NCBI RefSeq assembly: GCF_004766055.1
Contig: NZ_SPQR01000009.1
Coordinates: 62,001-126,000, forward strand
Reading direction: 5' to 3'
DNA: 64,000 nt
From: Desulfosporosinus sp. Sb-LF
GTDB taxonomy: Bacteria > Bacillota > Desulfitobacteriia > Desulfitobacteriales > Desulfitobacteriaceae
A model generated the notes under the pieces. That model was not told the DNA's origin. It made no database searches and worked only from the letters and a program-made list of their open reading frames with translations. Below, in pieces: positions 1 to 7,915 of this stretch; within the stretch, counting starts at the first letter, position 1; the number at the start of each line of letters is the position of its first letter. A program made the translations under genes and the position numbers.

Positions 1-429
1 TTCGGTATTACATTGTTTCCTATTACATACCACTTCATTTGATCCACAATGTTTGCACACTCGTCCCCGCTCCTCAAAGGTTATCATCGTTTCATTTCCA
101 CAGGAACTACATTTGAAATTGCAGACATTTTTAGTATAGTGCCCTCCCCCTACAGTGATCGCTCTATTTTCTATGAGGGCTGTCGCAACTTTTTTCCTCG
201 CCTCATCGATAATATTCTGAAAGGTTTGTCTAGAAATCTGCATCCTTCCGGCACACTCTTCCTGGGTGAGTCCTTCTATATCCTTAAGCCTCATGGCTTC
301 TAATTCCTCTATTTTAAGTTGAACCTCTTGAATTCCCTCCAGGCATGCACATTTCCCCTTTGGACAGGGTGCGAAATATTTATTCTCGGGAATAGACTCA
401 ACCCTTCTCCATTTAACTGGCCTAGGCAT
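1..429 (-). CDS. DUF134 (UPF0251) family DNA-binding protein, 3' end cut by window edge
   Basis: The minus strand is open from an ATG at 427-429 to the window edge (143 codons, no stop seen). The product starts MPRPVKWRRVESIP and has the Cys pair motif CPKGKCAC, then a helix-turn-helix (LKDIEGLTQEECAGRMQISR, about residues 52-71) and a Cys cluster, FKCSSCGN followed by CKHCGS, which looks like a zinc ribbon. This is the DUF134 layout: a sigma-70-region-4-like HTH with Cys-rich ends, thought to be a transcription regulator. It is divergent from the CoA-disulfide reductase gene, with a long inverted repeat in the shared upstream region, so it may control itself and that gene (inference). The C-terminus lies outside the window. 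Confidence 0.85.
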   Translation of the reverse strand, partial: MPRPVKWRRVESIPENKYFAPCPKGKCACLEGIQEVQLKIEELEAMRLKDIEGLTQEECAGRMQISRQTFQNIIDEARKKVATALIENRAITVGGGHYTKNVCNFKCSSCGNETMITFEERGRVCKHCGSNEVVCNRKQCNTE

Positions 430-471
430 ATTATCACCTTCCAAATGATTTTCTATATTATTGCACAAAAG

Positions 472-517
472 AATGATAGCATGATTATTGTCAAATGCCA
501 ATAATCATGCTATCATT
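472..517. repeat. 19-bp inverted repeat between divergent genes (operator or terminator candidate)
   Basis: AATGATAGCATGATTATTG at 472-490 is repeated as its exact complement at 499-517, around an 8-base loop. It lies 43 bases upstream of the DUF134 start and 59 upstream of the CoA-disulfide reductase start. No T-run follows on either strand, so an operator is more likely than a terminator. Confidence 0.6.
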
Positions 518-575
518 TTCACATAAACTTAAGTAACTTGGAGGTTAAATCTAACAGCTGAAGGAGACGTTATTC

Positions 576-2228
576 ATGAGCAAAAAGGTACTCATTGTTG
601 GCGGAGTTGCTGGAGGAGCCAGCGCCGCGGCACGATTGCGCCGTTTGGATGAAGAAATGGAAATCATTATCTTTGAGCGTGGAGAACATATTTCCTATGC
701 CAACTGTGGCTTACCCTATTATGTTAGTGGAGTCATTGTTGAGCGGAATGCACTTTTAGTTCAAACACCTGCTGGTATGAAAGAACGCTTTGATATCGAT
801 GTTCGAATCCACAGTGAGGTCACCCGTATTTTTCCTGAGCAAAAAGAAATAGAAGTCAAAGAAGCTAATGGCCATATCTACCGAGAATCCTATGATGAAT
901 TGATCCTTTCTCCAGGGGCAGCCCCGATTCGTCCACCTATTCCTGGGATCAACGATATCGAATCCTTTGTCGTGCGTAATGTTTCGGATATTGATCAGAT
1001 TAAGGGCTATATTGATGAACAGCAACCTCAAACCGCAGTTGTAGTAGGCGGTGGATTTATCGGCTTAGAAATGGCTGAAAATCTCCAGGCTCGAGGAGTC
1101 AATACAACGATTGTAGAAATGGGCGATCAGGTCATGGCTCCTCTAGATTTCGAAATGGCCGCAATTCTCCATGAACACATTTTCACCAAAGGAGTCAACC
1201 TTATTTTAGAAGATGGAGTAAAAGCCTTTGATAAAAAAGAGAATAAAACCATCCTTACGCTCCAAAGCGGTGAACAAATTGAAGCTGATTTAACAATCTT
1301 AGCCATTGGAGTAAAACCCGAAATAAAATTAGCTAAAGAAGCCGGACTGACGATCGGGGACTTAGGTGGAATAAAAGTTAATGAGAGACTACAGACCTCT
1401 GATCCTAATATTTACGCTGTGGGCGATGCTATCGAAGTCAAACACTTAATAACAGGACAAGCATCACTTATACCACTAGCCGGACCTGCCAATAAACAAG
1501 GTCGCATTGTTGCCGACGTTATCGCGGGTCGGAATAGTCAGTATAAGGGTACTCAGGGGACTTCTATCGCCAAGATTTTTGATCTGGCTGCGGCTTCGAC
1601 CGGTGCGAATGAAAAAACGCTCAAGAAATTAGGAATACCTTATGAAGTGTCCTATACTCACTCTGCTTCCAACGCAATGTATTATCCCGGAGCAACACGG
1701 TTATCCCTTAAGCTTATCTTTGAAAAAAGTGCTGGTCGAATTCTCGGGGCCCAAATTGTCGGGTCTCAAGGTGTCGATAAACGAATCGATGACATCGCTG
1801 GGGTAATCCGTCGCCAAGGCACTATCTATGATTTGCAAGAACTCGAGTTGGCTTATGCTCCACCGTTCTCATCGGCTAAAGATCCAGTTAACATGGCAGG
1901 CTACGTTGCTGAAAATATTATCAATGGAGATGTTCGTACGGTCCATTGGTATGACGTACAAAAAATGAACCCGAAAGAGGTCTGTATCGTCGATGTACGG
2001 ACGATTGAAGAACGAAGAGGTAAATTTATTCTCGGTTCTCTACACATACCGATCGACGAACTCCGCAACCACTTAGCCGAACTTCCCAAAGATAAGGATA
2101 TCGTAGTTTACTGCGAGATCGGCTTACGCGGCTATTTAGCTTATCGAATTTTAACTCAACACGGATTTACACGAGTTAAGAGCTTAAGCGGAGGCTGGGT
2201 CACCTATTTTCCAGCAGTGTTTAGTTAA
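576..2228 (+). CDS. cdr: CoA-disulfide reductase with C-terminal rhodanese domain
   Basis: A flavoprotein that reduces CoA disulfides or per/polysulfides with NAD(P)H, acting in the cytoplasm in thiol redox balance or sulfur metabolism. The N-terminal FAD site is GGVAGGASAAARLRRL (9-24). The redox-active Cys44 lies in SYANCGLPYY, the signature that separates this family from NADH oxidases. A second dinucleotide site, VVGGGFIGLEMAENL, is near residue 155, and the FAD contact VGDAIEV is near 290. The last 90 residues are a rhodanese domain whose active loop is YCEIGLRG. At 550 residues it fits the CoADR-RHD fusion type. The start is supported by AAGGAG nine bases ahead. It is monocistronic, with hairpins after its stop. 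Confidence 0.92.
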   Translation: MSKKVLIVGGVAGGASAAARLRRLDEEMEIIIFERGEHISYANCGLPYYVSGVIVERNALLVQTPAGMKERFDIDVRIHSEVTRIFPEQKEIEVKEANGHIYRESYDELILSPGAAPIRPPIPGINDIESFVVRNVSDIDQIKGYIDEQQPQTAVVVGGGFIGLEMAENLQARGVNTTIVEMGDQVMAPLDFEMAAILHEHIFTKGVNLILEDGVKAFDKKENKTILTLQSGEQIEADLTILAIGVKPEIKLAKEAGLTIGDLGGIKVNERLQTSDPNIYAVGDAIEVKHLITGQASLIPLAGPANKQGRIVADVIAGRNSQYKGTQGTSIAKIFDLAAASTGANEKTLKKLGIPYEVSYTHSASNAMYYPGATRLSLKLIFEKSAGRILGAQIVGSQGVDKRIDDIAGVIRRQGTIYDLQELELAYAPPFSSAKDPVNMAGYVAENIINGDVRTVHWYDVQKMNPKEVCIVDVRTIEERRGKFILGSLHIPIDELRNHLAELPKDKDIVVYCEIGLRGYLAYRILTQHGFTRVKSLSGGWVTYFPAVFS

Positions 2229-2251
2229 TTATACATCAAGGGTAAAATTTT

Positions 2252-2341
2252 AAAGAGTCATCGAAGAGGTTTCCCTTCTGATGACTCTTTACAGCACCCT
2301 TTTTATGAATAGTATCTTGCACCTCGCAAGGTACTATTTTA
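2252..2341 (+). terminator. Two hairpins downstream of the CoA-disulfide reductase gene
   Basis: Hairpin 1 pairs AAAGAGTCATC (2252-2262) with GATGACTCTTT (2280-2290). Hairpin 2 pairs AATAGTATCTTGC (2308-2320) with GCAAGGTACTATT (2326-2338), with one G-T pair, and is followed by TTTTACTTTTTC. The second looks like the intrinsic terminator. It also separates this gene from the convergent ABC operon. Confidence 0.65.
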
Positions 2342-2389
2342 CTTTTTCTATTACATTGAACTATGCCTGAAAAATCGGCATGCTAAGTA

Positions 2390-3166
2390 CTACCTAAGGG
2401 CTTTCAAAGTCTCTTCACGGATAAGTTCAAGTAATCGGTTCTTAAGACTTAAGAATTCTGAGCTGCTCTTAATATTGTAATCGCGAGGTCTAGGCAGATT
2501 CACAGAGATGTTCTCTTTTAGACGTCCCGGTCTAGCCGTCATGACATAAACTGAATCTGCTAAAAAGATGGACTCTTCCACATCATGCGTGATAAAGAGA
2601 ATCGTCTTTTTGGACTCTTCCCACGCCTTGAGCAGGATTTCCTGCATAATGCTCCGAGTCTGAGCATCTAGGGCACCGAACGGTTCATCCATTAAGAGTA
2701 TTTCAGGGTCATTTGCCAGCGCACGGGCAATCGCCACCCGCTGTTTCATTCCCCCCGATAGTTGGATCGGATAGTGTTTCTCAAAACCGTTTAACCCAAT
2801 AAGCTCAAGATAATGTTGAGCTACTTCTTTACATTGTTTTTGAGAGGTTCCCTTGAGTTTTAATCCAAAGGCTATATTATCTTCCACGGTTAACCAAGGA
2901 TAAAGGGTATAGGATTGAAATACCATACCTCGATCAGGGCCAGGGCCTTTGACCTCATGCCCATCAAGGTAAACCTTTCCTGAGCTTGGCTCTTCGAGTC
3001 CCGCTACGATCCTTAATATGGTGGATTTTCCACACCCTGAAGGACCGAGGATCGTGATAAACTCGCCTTCTTTTACCTTAAAAGACGTACGATCGAGTGC
3101 GACCATTTCGCCACCCTTAGTAGAAAACACTTTGCCCACCTGGTCAATGACAAGTTTATGATCCAT
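2390..3166 (-). CDS. ABC transporter ATP-binding protein, nitrate/sulfonate/taurine type
   Basis: Cytoplasmic ATPase of an NMT1/SsuABC-type importer. At 258 residues it has Walker [10 protein letters not shown] (41-49), signature LSGGMKQR, Walker [14 protein letters not shown] and the switch histidine in FITHDVEES. The family member best matched by length and motifs is SsuB/TauB/NrtD, whose substrates are oxyanions, sulfonates or small amines. Its ATG starts directly after the permease stop, so the two are translationally coupled. It is the last gene of a five-gene minus-strand operon that begins with a dehydrogenase and an aminotransferase, so the substrate may be an amino compound or a hydroxy acid (inference). 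The family does not fix the substrate. Confidence 0.9.
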   Translation of the reverse strand: MDHKLVIDQVGKVFSTKGGEMVALDRTSFKVKEGEFITILGPSGCGKSTILRIVAGLEEPSSGKVYLDGHEVKGPGPDRGMVFQSYTLYPWLTVEDNIAFGLKLKGTSQKQCKEVAQHYLELIGLNGFEKHYPIQLSGGMKQRVAIARALANDPEILLMDEPFGALDAQTRSIMQEILLKAWEESKKTILFITHDVEESIFLADSVYVMTARPGRLKENISVNLPRPRDYNIKSSSEFLSLKNRLLELIREETLKALR

Positions 3167-3964
3167 TTACACTCCCTCCTTTCTCATCCAAGAGAATGAA
3201 GCACGATAGATGAACTTGAAGAGAATGTCTGTCACCAGACCCAGCAAGCCAATAATAATAATTCCCACAAAAATTTTATCAGGCCTTAAGAATCTGGAGG
3301 ACTGCATGATCATATACCCTAAACCACTCGAAGCACCGACAATTTCGGCTACAACCAAATACGTCCAAGCCCAACCAAAGGTGATCCTTAGAGTATCCAC
3401 GATACCTGGGAGAGAGGCAGGAAGGATTACTTTGCTAAAGATCTGTGCTTTACTTGCCCCCAGAGTATAGGATACTTCAATTAAATCATTTTGAACGTTC
3501 TTGGTCACATCCATAACCATCAGGGTTAACTGAAAGAATGTCCCGAAGAAAATGACACTCATTTTTTCACCCTCACCGAGGCCGATCCACAAAATGAACA
3601 GGGGAATGAAGGCTGAAGCAGGCATATAGCGAATAAAACCCATTAAGGGCTCTAAAAATCCTTCCATGATTCGGAGTGTCCCCATAAGAATCCCTAAGGG
3701 TACACCGATTAGTGCAGCCAGCAAAAAGCCTAAGCTCACCCTTGTAAAACTAATTCCAATATCCTTTAATATATCTCCTTGAGAAAATAGATTAATAGCC
3801 GTGTCAATGACCTTACTGGGACTTGGAAGAAAGAGCGGATTTACAATTCCGGTAAAACTAAGGATAGACCAGATTAAAATAAATAGTATGAAGGCCAAGA
3901 GCCCCGCCGAAGAATATAAACCTTTAGAAATTTCCTTTTTGGGAGCGAAAATATTTTTCCACAT
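3167..3964 (-). CDS. ABC transporter permease, SsuC/TauC type
   Basis: Integral membrane subunit of the importer, with about six hydrophobic segments. The BPD-transporter loop that contacts the ATPase is present as EVSYTLGASKAQIFSKVILP, matching the EAA motif. The start chosen is the ATG at 3964, with AAGGGGGAG five bases ahead; a TTG six codons upstream is the alternative. It follows the substrate-binding gene after a hairpin and is followed without a gap by the ATPase gene. Confidence 0.88.
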   Translation of the reverse strand: MWKNIFAPKKEISKGLYSSAGLLAFILFILIWSILSFTGIVNPLFLPSPSKVIDTAINLFSQGDILKDIGISFTRVSLGFLLAALIGVPLGILMGTLRIMEGFLEPLMGFIRYMPASAFIPLFILWIGLGEGEKMSVIFFGTFFQLTLMVMDVTKNVQNDLIEVSYTLGASKAQIFSKVILPASLPGIVDTLRITFGWAWTYLVVAEIVGASSGLGYMIMQSSRFLRPDKIFVGIIIIGLLGLVTDILFKFIYRASFSWMRKEGV

Positions 3965-4037
3965 CACTACTCCCCCTTTCAATGTGTTTTATCGCCCGGT
4001 TGCTTGACGTTGCTTTTTAAGATGTGAGACATTAAAT

Positions 4038-4062
4038 AAGGAGGCCCTTGCGGGCACTCCTT
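4038..4062 (-). terminator. Intercistronic hairpin between binding-protein and permease genes
   Basis: AAGGAGGCCC pairs with GGGC-A-CTCCTT around TTGC. It lies inside the operon, right after the stop of the binding-protein gene. Such hairpins often stabilise or partly terminate the upstream transcript, so that the binding protein is made in excess over the membrane parts. Confidence 0.5.
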
Positions 4063-4071
4063 TCTTCATTC

Positions 4072-5082
4072 CTACAGTCCTTCAACAAACTTGGAATTGA
4101 TAATACTTTCCGGAGTAATGGCCTTATCGATAATCTTTTGCTCGACGTAAAAATTAATGTCACTCTTGGTTGCTTGATAGATTGAGCCTTGATTTGCACT
4201 TGATCCAAATAATTTTTTATTGTCTTCTTTATTAAAGAACTTAAGGCCAGGAACCGTAGAGGTAAACTCTTTTACATCGATTTTTAAGCCTTTAGCCATA
4301 ATTTGATCCGATTCGTCCTTGTTAGCCTTCCAATAGTCCATTGCTTCTGCCATTGCAGCAACAAAGGCTTTAACATCATCGGGACGTTTTTCAATGACTT
4401 CATTTCTAAAGCTAATGCTATCCACGATAATCCCTGGAAGGTCCTTAGTGGAAACTAACACTTTACCATTAGCACTGGCCCCTTTGGAAAGCCAAGGTTC
4501 CCAAGTGACTGCAGCATCAACTTTTCCAGCCACAAAAGCGGCTCCAGCATCCCCTGCTGACATGGGTACTACTTCAACATCCTTGTCCGTTAAACCAGCT
4601 TTCTTTAACACAGACAACATCAACAAATGGCTTGTGGAACCAACTTCAAAGGCAACCTTTTTCCCTTTTAAGTCGGCAGCGGATTGAATTTCCTTCTTAA
4701 CAAGGATTCCGTCCCCACCGTAGGAATCATCGATAAGCCATACGACTTGTACAGGAACTCCCGAAGCGGCTAGGGTGACCTGAACATCTTGAGCTGTTGC
4801 CATGCCATCAATCTTACCGCCGGCCAAAGCTTGCTTACGCTCTGCTAAACCGTCAACGATCGTTAACTCAACATCAACTCCATGTTTTTTAAAGAGTCCT
4901 TTCTCTTGTGCAAGGAATAAGGGTCCATAACCAGTCCAGGTCGGTAACGTTACTTTTAAGGGCGCTTTTTGAGCGGCTGCTTGTCCCTCTTTGGGTTGCT
5001 CCTTTGTGGTAGTCGCGGCGCCGCAACCTGCTAAACTGAGAATCAGAACTAGAGCTAAAACCAGGGCCATAATCTTTTTCAT
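4072..5082 (-). CDS. ABC transporter substrate-binding lipoprotein, NMT1/SsuA type
   Basis: Extracytoplasmic ligand-binding lipoprotein. The start is the ATG at 5082 (AAGGAG seven bases ahead), giving MKKIMALVLALVLILSLAGC, a signal peptide with lipobox LAGC. A longer reading frame upstream lacks a ribosome site. The mature part has the periplasmic-binding type 2 fold markers of SsuA/TauA proteins: PLFLAQEKGLFKKHGVDVEL near the start, then DLKGKKVAFEVGSTSHLL and AFVAGKVDAAVTWEPWLS. It lies 61 bases after the aminotransferase gene and ahead of the permease gene. Members bind taurine, sulfonates, nitrate, pyrimidines or amines, and the sequence alone does not say which. Confidence 0.88.
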   Translation of the reverse strand: MKKIMALVLALVLILSLAGCGAATTTKEQPKEGQAAAQKAPLKVTLPTWTGYGPLFLAQEKGLFKKHGVDVELTIVDGLAERKQALAGGKIDGMATAQDVQVTLAASGVPVQVVWLIDDSYGGDGILVKKEIQSAADLKGKKVAFEVGSTSHLLMLSVLKKAGLTDKDVEVVPMSAGDAGAAFVAGKVDAAVTWEPWLSKGASANGKVLVSTKDLPGIIVDSISFRNEVIEKRPDDVKAFVAAMAEAMDYWKANKDESDQIMAKGLKIDVKEFTSTVPGLKFFNKEDNKKLFGSSANQGSIYQATKSDINFYVEQKIIDKAITPESIINSKFVEGL

Positions 5083-5143
5083 GTCGTTTCTCCTTCCATT
5101 TTTGGGCTTTTTGGGCAACTGAATTAATGTGGAAACTGAACTT

Positions 5144-6256
5144 TTACGCTTGGGTCATAATTTGTTTTAAGGCGTTAACAAAAGCAAGGACTCCCTCGTG
5201 CTTCCCTACGGATACCCGAATGGATGTATCCAGCCCGTAACCCTTTAGCGTTCTTACGATTACTCCATGCTCGGCCAACTTTTGAAATATCACGTTACTA
5301 TCCATTTTGGTATCGACGAAAACAAAATTGGTATCGCTTTTTCGATAGGGTAATCCCAGTGATTCGAAGACTTCATACATCAGTTCTTTACCCTGATTAT
5401 TGAGCGCCTTCGCTTCTTGAATATGCTCTAGATCCTCTAGGCTGGCTAATGCTCCCGCCTGGACGACGGCATTGACGTTAAAGGGCGGGCGAACATGATT
5501 GATGGCATCAATCACTTCCATCGTCCCAATACCATATCCAAGCCGCGCACCCGCCAAAGAATGAGCCTTAGAAAAGGTACGGACCACAAAGAGGAATTTG
5601 TGTTGGTTTAAATACCGAACCCCAGATTCAAATTCGGGTGAAACTGCATATTCATGGTAAGCTTCGTCGATGACTACCAGAATATGATCCGGCAGTTTAT
5701 TTAAAAATTTCACAAGCTCGGCTTTAGGAATGATGGTACCCGTTGGATTGTTCGGATTACACAAAAAGATTGCCTTGGTTTTTGAGGTCACTTTTCTAAG
5801 TACATCTTCTAAATCATAGGAGAGATCTTCGCTCATTTCAGAAAAGACCGGTGTCGCTCCCATAAGATTCGTCGCTGCAAGGTATTGAATAAAACTCACT
5901 TTCGGAATGATGACCTCATCCTCTGGCTCTAAAAAGGTTTGGGCTATAAGGAGGATCATCTCATCGGCACCATTGGAAAGAATAACCTGACCTGGGCTAA
6001 CTCCCTCGATCTCAGCGATTTTCTTCATGATCGAATCCCCTGCTGAGCTAGGATAAAGGTTCAAATCACAAAGTGACTCTGTCATGGCTTGGATTACTTT
6101 CGGCGATGGACCTAAAGGACTTTCATTGAAGGATAGCTTGTACACCGTTTCCTTGCCAAGAACCGCTTTAATCTCTTCGACTGGTAGGTCCGCTAGCTCG
6201 CACTTATAAGGTGTTAACTTTGGATAAACCTTGCGGACGATGTTGTTTACATTCAT
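5144..6256 (-). CDS. HisC-like PLP aminotransferase (class I/II)
   Basis: Pyridoxal-phosphate aminotransferase of the histidinol-phosphate/aromatic aminotransferase subfamily, 370 residues. Visible signatures are FNESPLGPSP near the N-terminus, LSNGADEMI (cofactor phosphate cup), CNPNNPTG, the DEAYHEYA loop and the PLP lysine in RTFSKAHSLAGARLGYG. No other histidine genes are near, so a role in His synthesis is doubtful. The gene overlaps the upstream dehydrogenase gene by 4 bases and precedes an ABC importer. A pathway interconverting an amino acid, its 2-oxo acid and its 2-hydroxy acid is plausible (inference from the gene pair). Confidence 0.85.
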   Translation of the reverse strand: MNVNNIVRKVYPKLTPYKCELADLPVEEIKAVLGKETVYKLSFNESPLGPSPKVIQAMTESLCDLNLYPSSAGDSIMKKIAEIEGVSPGQVILSNGADEMILLIAQTFLEPEDEVIIPKVSFIQYLAATNLMGATPVFSEMSEDLSYDLEDVLRKVTSKTKAIFLCNPNNPTGTIIPKAELVKFLNKLPDHILVVIDEAYHEYAVSPEFESGVRYLNQHKFLFVVRTFSKAHSLAGARLGYGIGTMEVIDAINHVRPPFNVNAVVQAGALASLEDLEHIQEAKALNNQGKELMYEVFESLGLPYRKSDTNFVFVDTKMDSNVIFQKLAEHGVIVRTLKGYGLDTSIRVSVGKHEGVLAFVNALKQIMTQA

Positions 6257-7356
6257 AGAACTCTCTCCTTTGTGCGCCCCAGTTGATCGGCACGACGAAT
6301 TCCATCGATTACCATTTGAGGGGTAACTTCAAAGGGCATATTAGCCATATCCTCAATTTCAACCGTAACACTACCAAGTGTTTGCCATTTTTCTTCTGAA
6401 ATGAGGGAAGCGTCAATCCCCATCTCGCCTAGGGTTTTGGGCAAATCGACTTGTTTGTAGTACGAAATTACGTCTAGGATTTCTTCATCTGGACGACCTT
6501 CCATAGCCAACTGGGTCAATATCCCGAACGCAACAATTTCTCCGTGGTATACCTCATGAACCTCCGGGAAAATAGTGAGGCCTGAATAGACAGCATGAGC
6601 GGCAGCGGTCCGACAATCATCTCCACCGTAGTTACTGATACTACCGCTTACGACGATAATCGCATCAATAACATCTTCGAGTTCTCTTGAAACGACCCCA
6701 TTGCGTATCGACTCAGCAGCACGTTTTCCTTCCTTTAATAGGAGTTCATAAACAAATCGTGCTAACGTGACGGCACCGCAGTTAAACGCATTCGGTTCTG
6801 CTTTTTGGTTTGAAGCCTTGGATTCAAACCATTTTGCTAACGTATCGCCGATCCCAGAAACTAAATACCGCACGGGTGCTTCAAGGATAACTTGAGTGTC
6901 AACTAAGATCAGATCGGGGTTTTTAGAGTTACGACTGATCTCCAGATACTCTCCTTTATCATCGTAAAGAATGGATATACAAGTCGCTGCAGCACAGGTC
7001 GAGGCAATCGTGGGAATTGCAATCACAGGGAGATCCAGTAGGTATCCCAACGCTTTAACGGTATCGATTGCTTTCCCTCCACCCGCGACCAAAAGAACAT
7101 CGGGCTGAAACTCCTCGACTTGATTTTTTAGGTTATGTATATTGCTCTCACTACATTCTCCTCCATACCAAATGGGAGGAAGCACCTCAATACCGTGTTG
7201 CGAAAGGTCTTTCATTATCGGAGCTGATACAAGACTTAGGGATGTTTTCCCACCTAATAAACAGGCCTTCTCGCCAAAGGAGCCTACATAGTCTCCGATT
7301 TGACCGATCAAACCTTCCCCACGAATATAGTTACCATGTCCAGAAACTATTTTCAT
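6253..7356 (-). CDS. Iron-containing alcohol dehydrogenase family oxidoreductase (GldA/HcxA-like)
   Basis: NAD(P)-dependent, metal-dependent dehydrogenase of the glycerol-dehydrogenase branch, 367 residues. It has the nucleotide site VAGGGKAIDTVKALGYLLDLP (about 91-111) and the family block PVIAIPTIASTCAAAT. Metal ligands are likely the Asp in VSGIGDTLAKW and the His residues in AAAHAVYSGL and EVYHGEIVAFG. It resembles the branch with E. coli HcxA (YbdH), a 2-oxo-acid reductase encoded beside the aminotransferase gene ybdL. Here too it is paired with an aminotransferase, with a 4-base overlap. First gene of the operon, behind a near-consensus promoter. Confidence 0.82.
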   Translation of the reverse strand: MKIVSGHGNYIRGEGLIGQIGDYVGSFGEKACLLGGKTSLSLVSAPIMKDLSQHGIEVLPPIWYGGECSESNIHNLKNQVEEFQPDVLLVAGGGKAIDTVKALGYLLDLPVIAIPTIASTCAAATCISILYDDKGEYLEISRNSKNPDLILVDTQVILEAPVRYLVSGIGDTLAKWFESKASNQKAEPNAFNCGAVTLARFVYELLLKEGKRAAESIRNGVVSRELEDVIDAIIVVSGSISNYGGDDCRTAAAHAVYSGLTIFPEVHEVYHGEIVAFGILTQLAMEGRPDEEILDVISYYKQVDLPKTLGEMGIDASLISEEKWQTLGSVTVEIEDMANMPFEVTPQMVIDGIRRADQLGRTKERVL

Positions 7357-7415
7357 ATAATGCCCCTAACTTTCGAGCGAATTATACGCTTATATGTATT
7401 TTTATTCAGACCCTA

Positions 7416-7444
7416 ATTTTAGAATGATTTATATAGTCTGTCAA
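7416..7444 (-). promoter_or_regulatory. Sigma-A-type promoter of the dehydrogenase-aminotransferase-ABC operon
   Basis: On the minus strand, TTGACA (7444-7439) is followed after 17 bases by TAAAAT (7421-7416). The spacing is ideal and the -35 is consensus. The start of transcription would be near 7409, about 50 bases before the first ATG. Confidence 0.65.
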
Positions 7445-7542
7445 CCATTCTTTTCCTACTCCGAAAGCAACTGATAACTAAAACCTCCTTAACAACAACA
7501 GAACCGAGTAGAATTTTTTTGCACTTATACAGATCACATGTA

Positions 7543-7571
7543 TTGAATTGTATTGTATAACATGCTATCAT
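7543..7571 (+). promoter_or_regulatory. Sigma-A-type promoter of the T-box leader
   Basis: TTGAAT (7543-7548), 17 bases, TATCAT (7566-7571). Transcription would begin near 7578, just ahead of the first base of the T-box stem I. Confidence 0.55.
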
Positions 7572-7582
7572 ATCTCTAAACT

Positions 7583-7838
7583 GTTGATGGGGAAGTAAAA
7601 CCGTCAAACCGACCTTTTAGCGAACCGAGAATGGTGGAAGCTCGGCAGGTTCTGGAGCGGTAAATGGGCCCCTGAGGGTGGAGTGAAAAAGCCTAGGCTT
7701 TAGTAGCTTTCAACGCTAGCCAGCGTTATTGGGCAAGGGTGTGATTGCACCTGGTAAGCGAAGATGCCTTTTAAATGGGCATTAGTTAAGGTGGTACAGC
7801 AGGTTAAGCCTGTCCTTATTTAAGGGCAGGCTTTTTTG
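7583..7838 (+). promoter_or_regulatory. T-box leader, specifier read as UGG (Trp), with terminator
   Basis: A tRNA-sensing leader. Stem I shows GGGGAAGTA (AGTA motif), AGCGA and GGTGGAAG distal elements, then GGTAAATGGGCCCCTGAG. Pairing GGGG with CCCC leaves the specifier loop with TGG followed by a purine, the usual layout, so the codon reads Trp. The T-box AAGGTGGTACAGC is at 7788-7800. It is followed by the terminator AGCCTGTCCTTA/TAAGGGCAGGCT (7807-7832) and a T-run. UGGU can contact the tRNA end N-CCA, with U facing the discriminator. Met or Gly specifiers are out-of-register alternatives. Uncharged tRNA should prevent termination and switch on the permease gene. Confidence 0.85.
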
Positions 7839-7866
7839 TATATACACAAAATGTGGAGGTGATTGA

Positions 7867-7899
7867 ATGAAGCGTAATCGTCGGTTATCGTTGATTTAA
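7867..7899 (+). CDS. Possible 10-codon leader peptide between T-box and permease gene
   Basis: GGAGGTGA at 7856-7863 is followed by ATG and the reading frame MKRNRRLSLI, which ends 16 bases before the permease GTG, in front of that gene's own GGAGGAG site. It is rich in Arg and Leu and has no Trp. It could couple translation, or be chance; no homologue is claimed. Confidence 0.3.
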   Translation: MKRNRRLSLI

Positions 7900-7915
7900 T
7901 GAAGGAGGAGTTCTT

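Noticed and set aside
5144-6256. Naming the aminotransferase hisC
   Set aside because: The motifs fit the HisC subfamily, but no other histidine genes are present, and the operon context points elsewhere.
7419-7607. Minus-strand open frame over the T-box promoter region
   Set aside because: It overlaps two good promoters and the start of the leader, has no ribosome site and no family resemblance.
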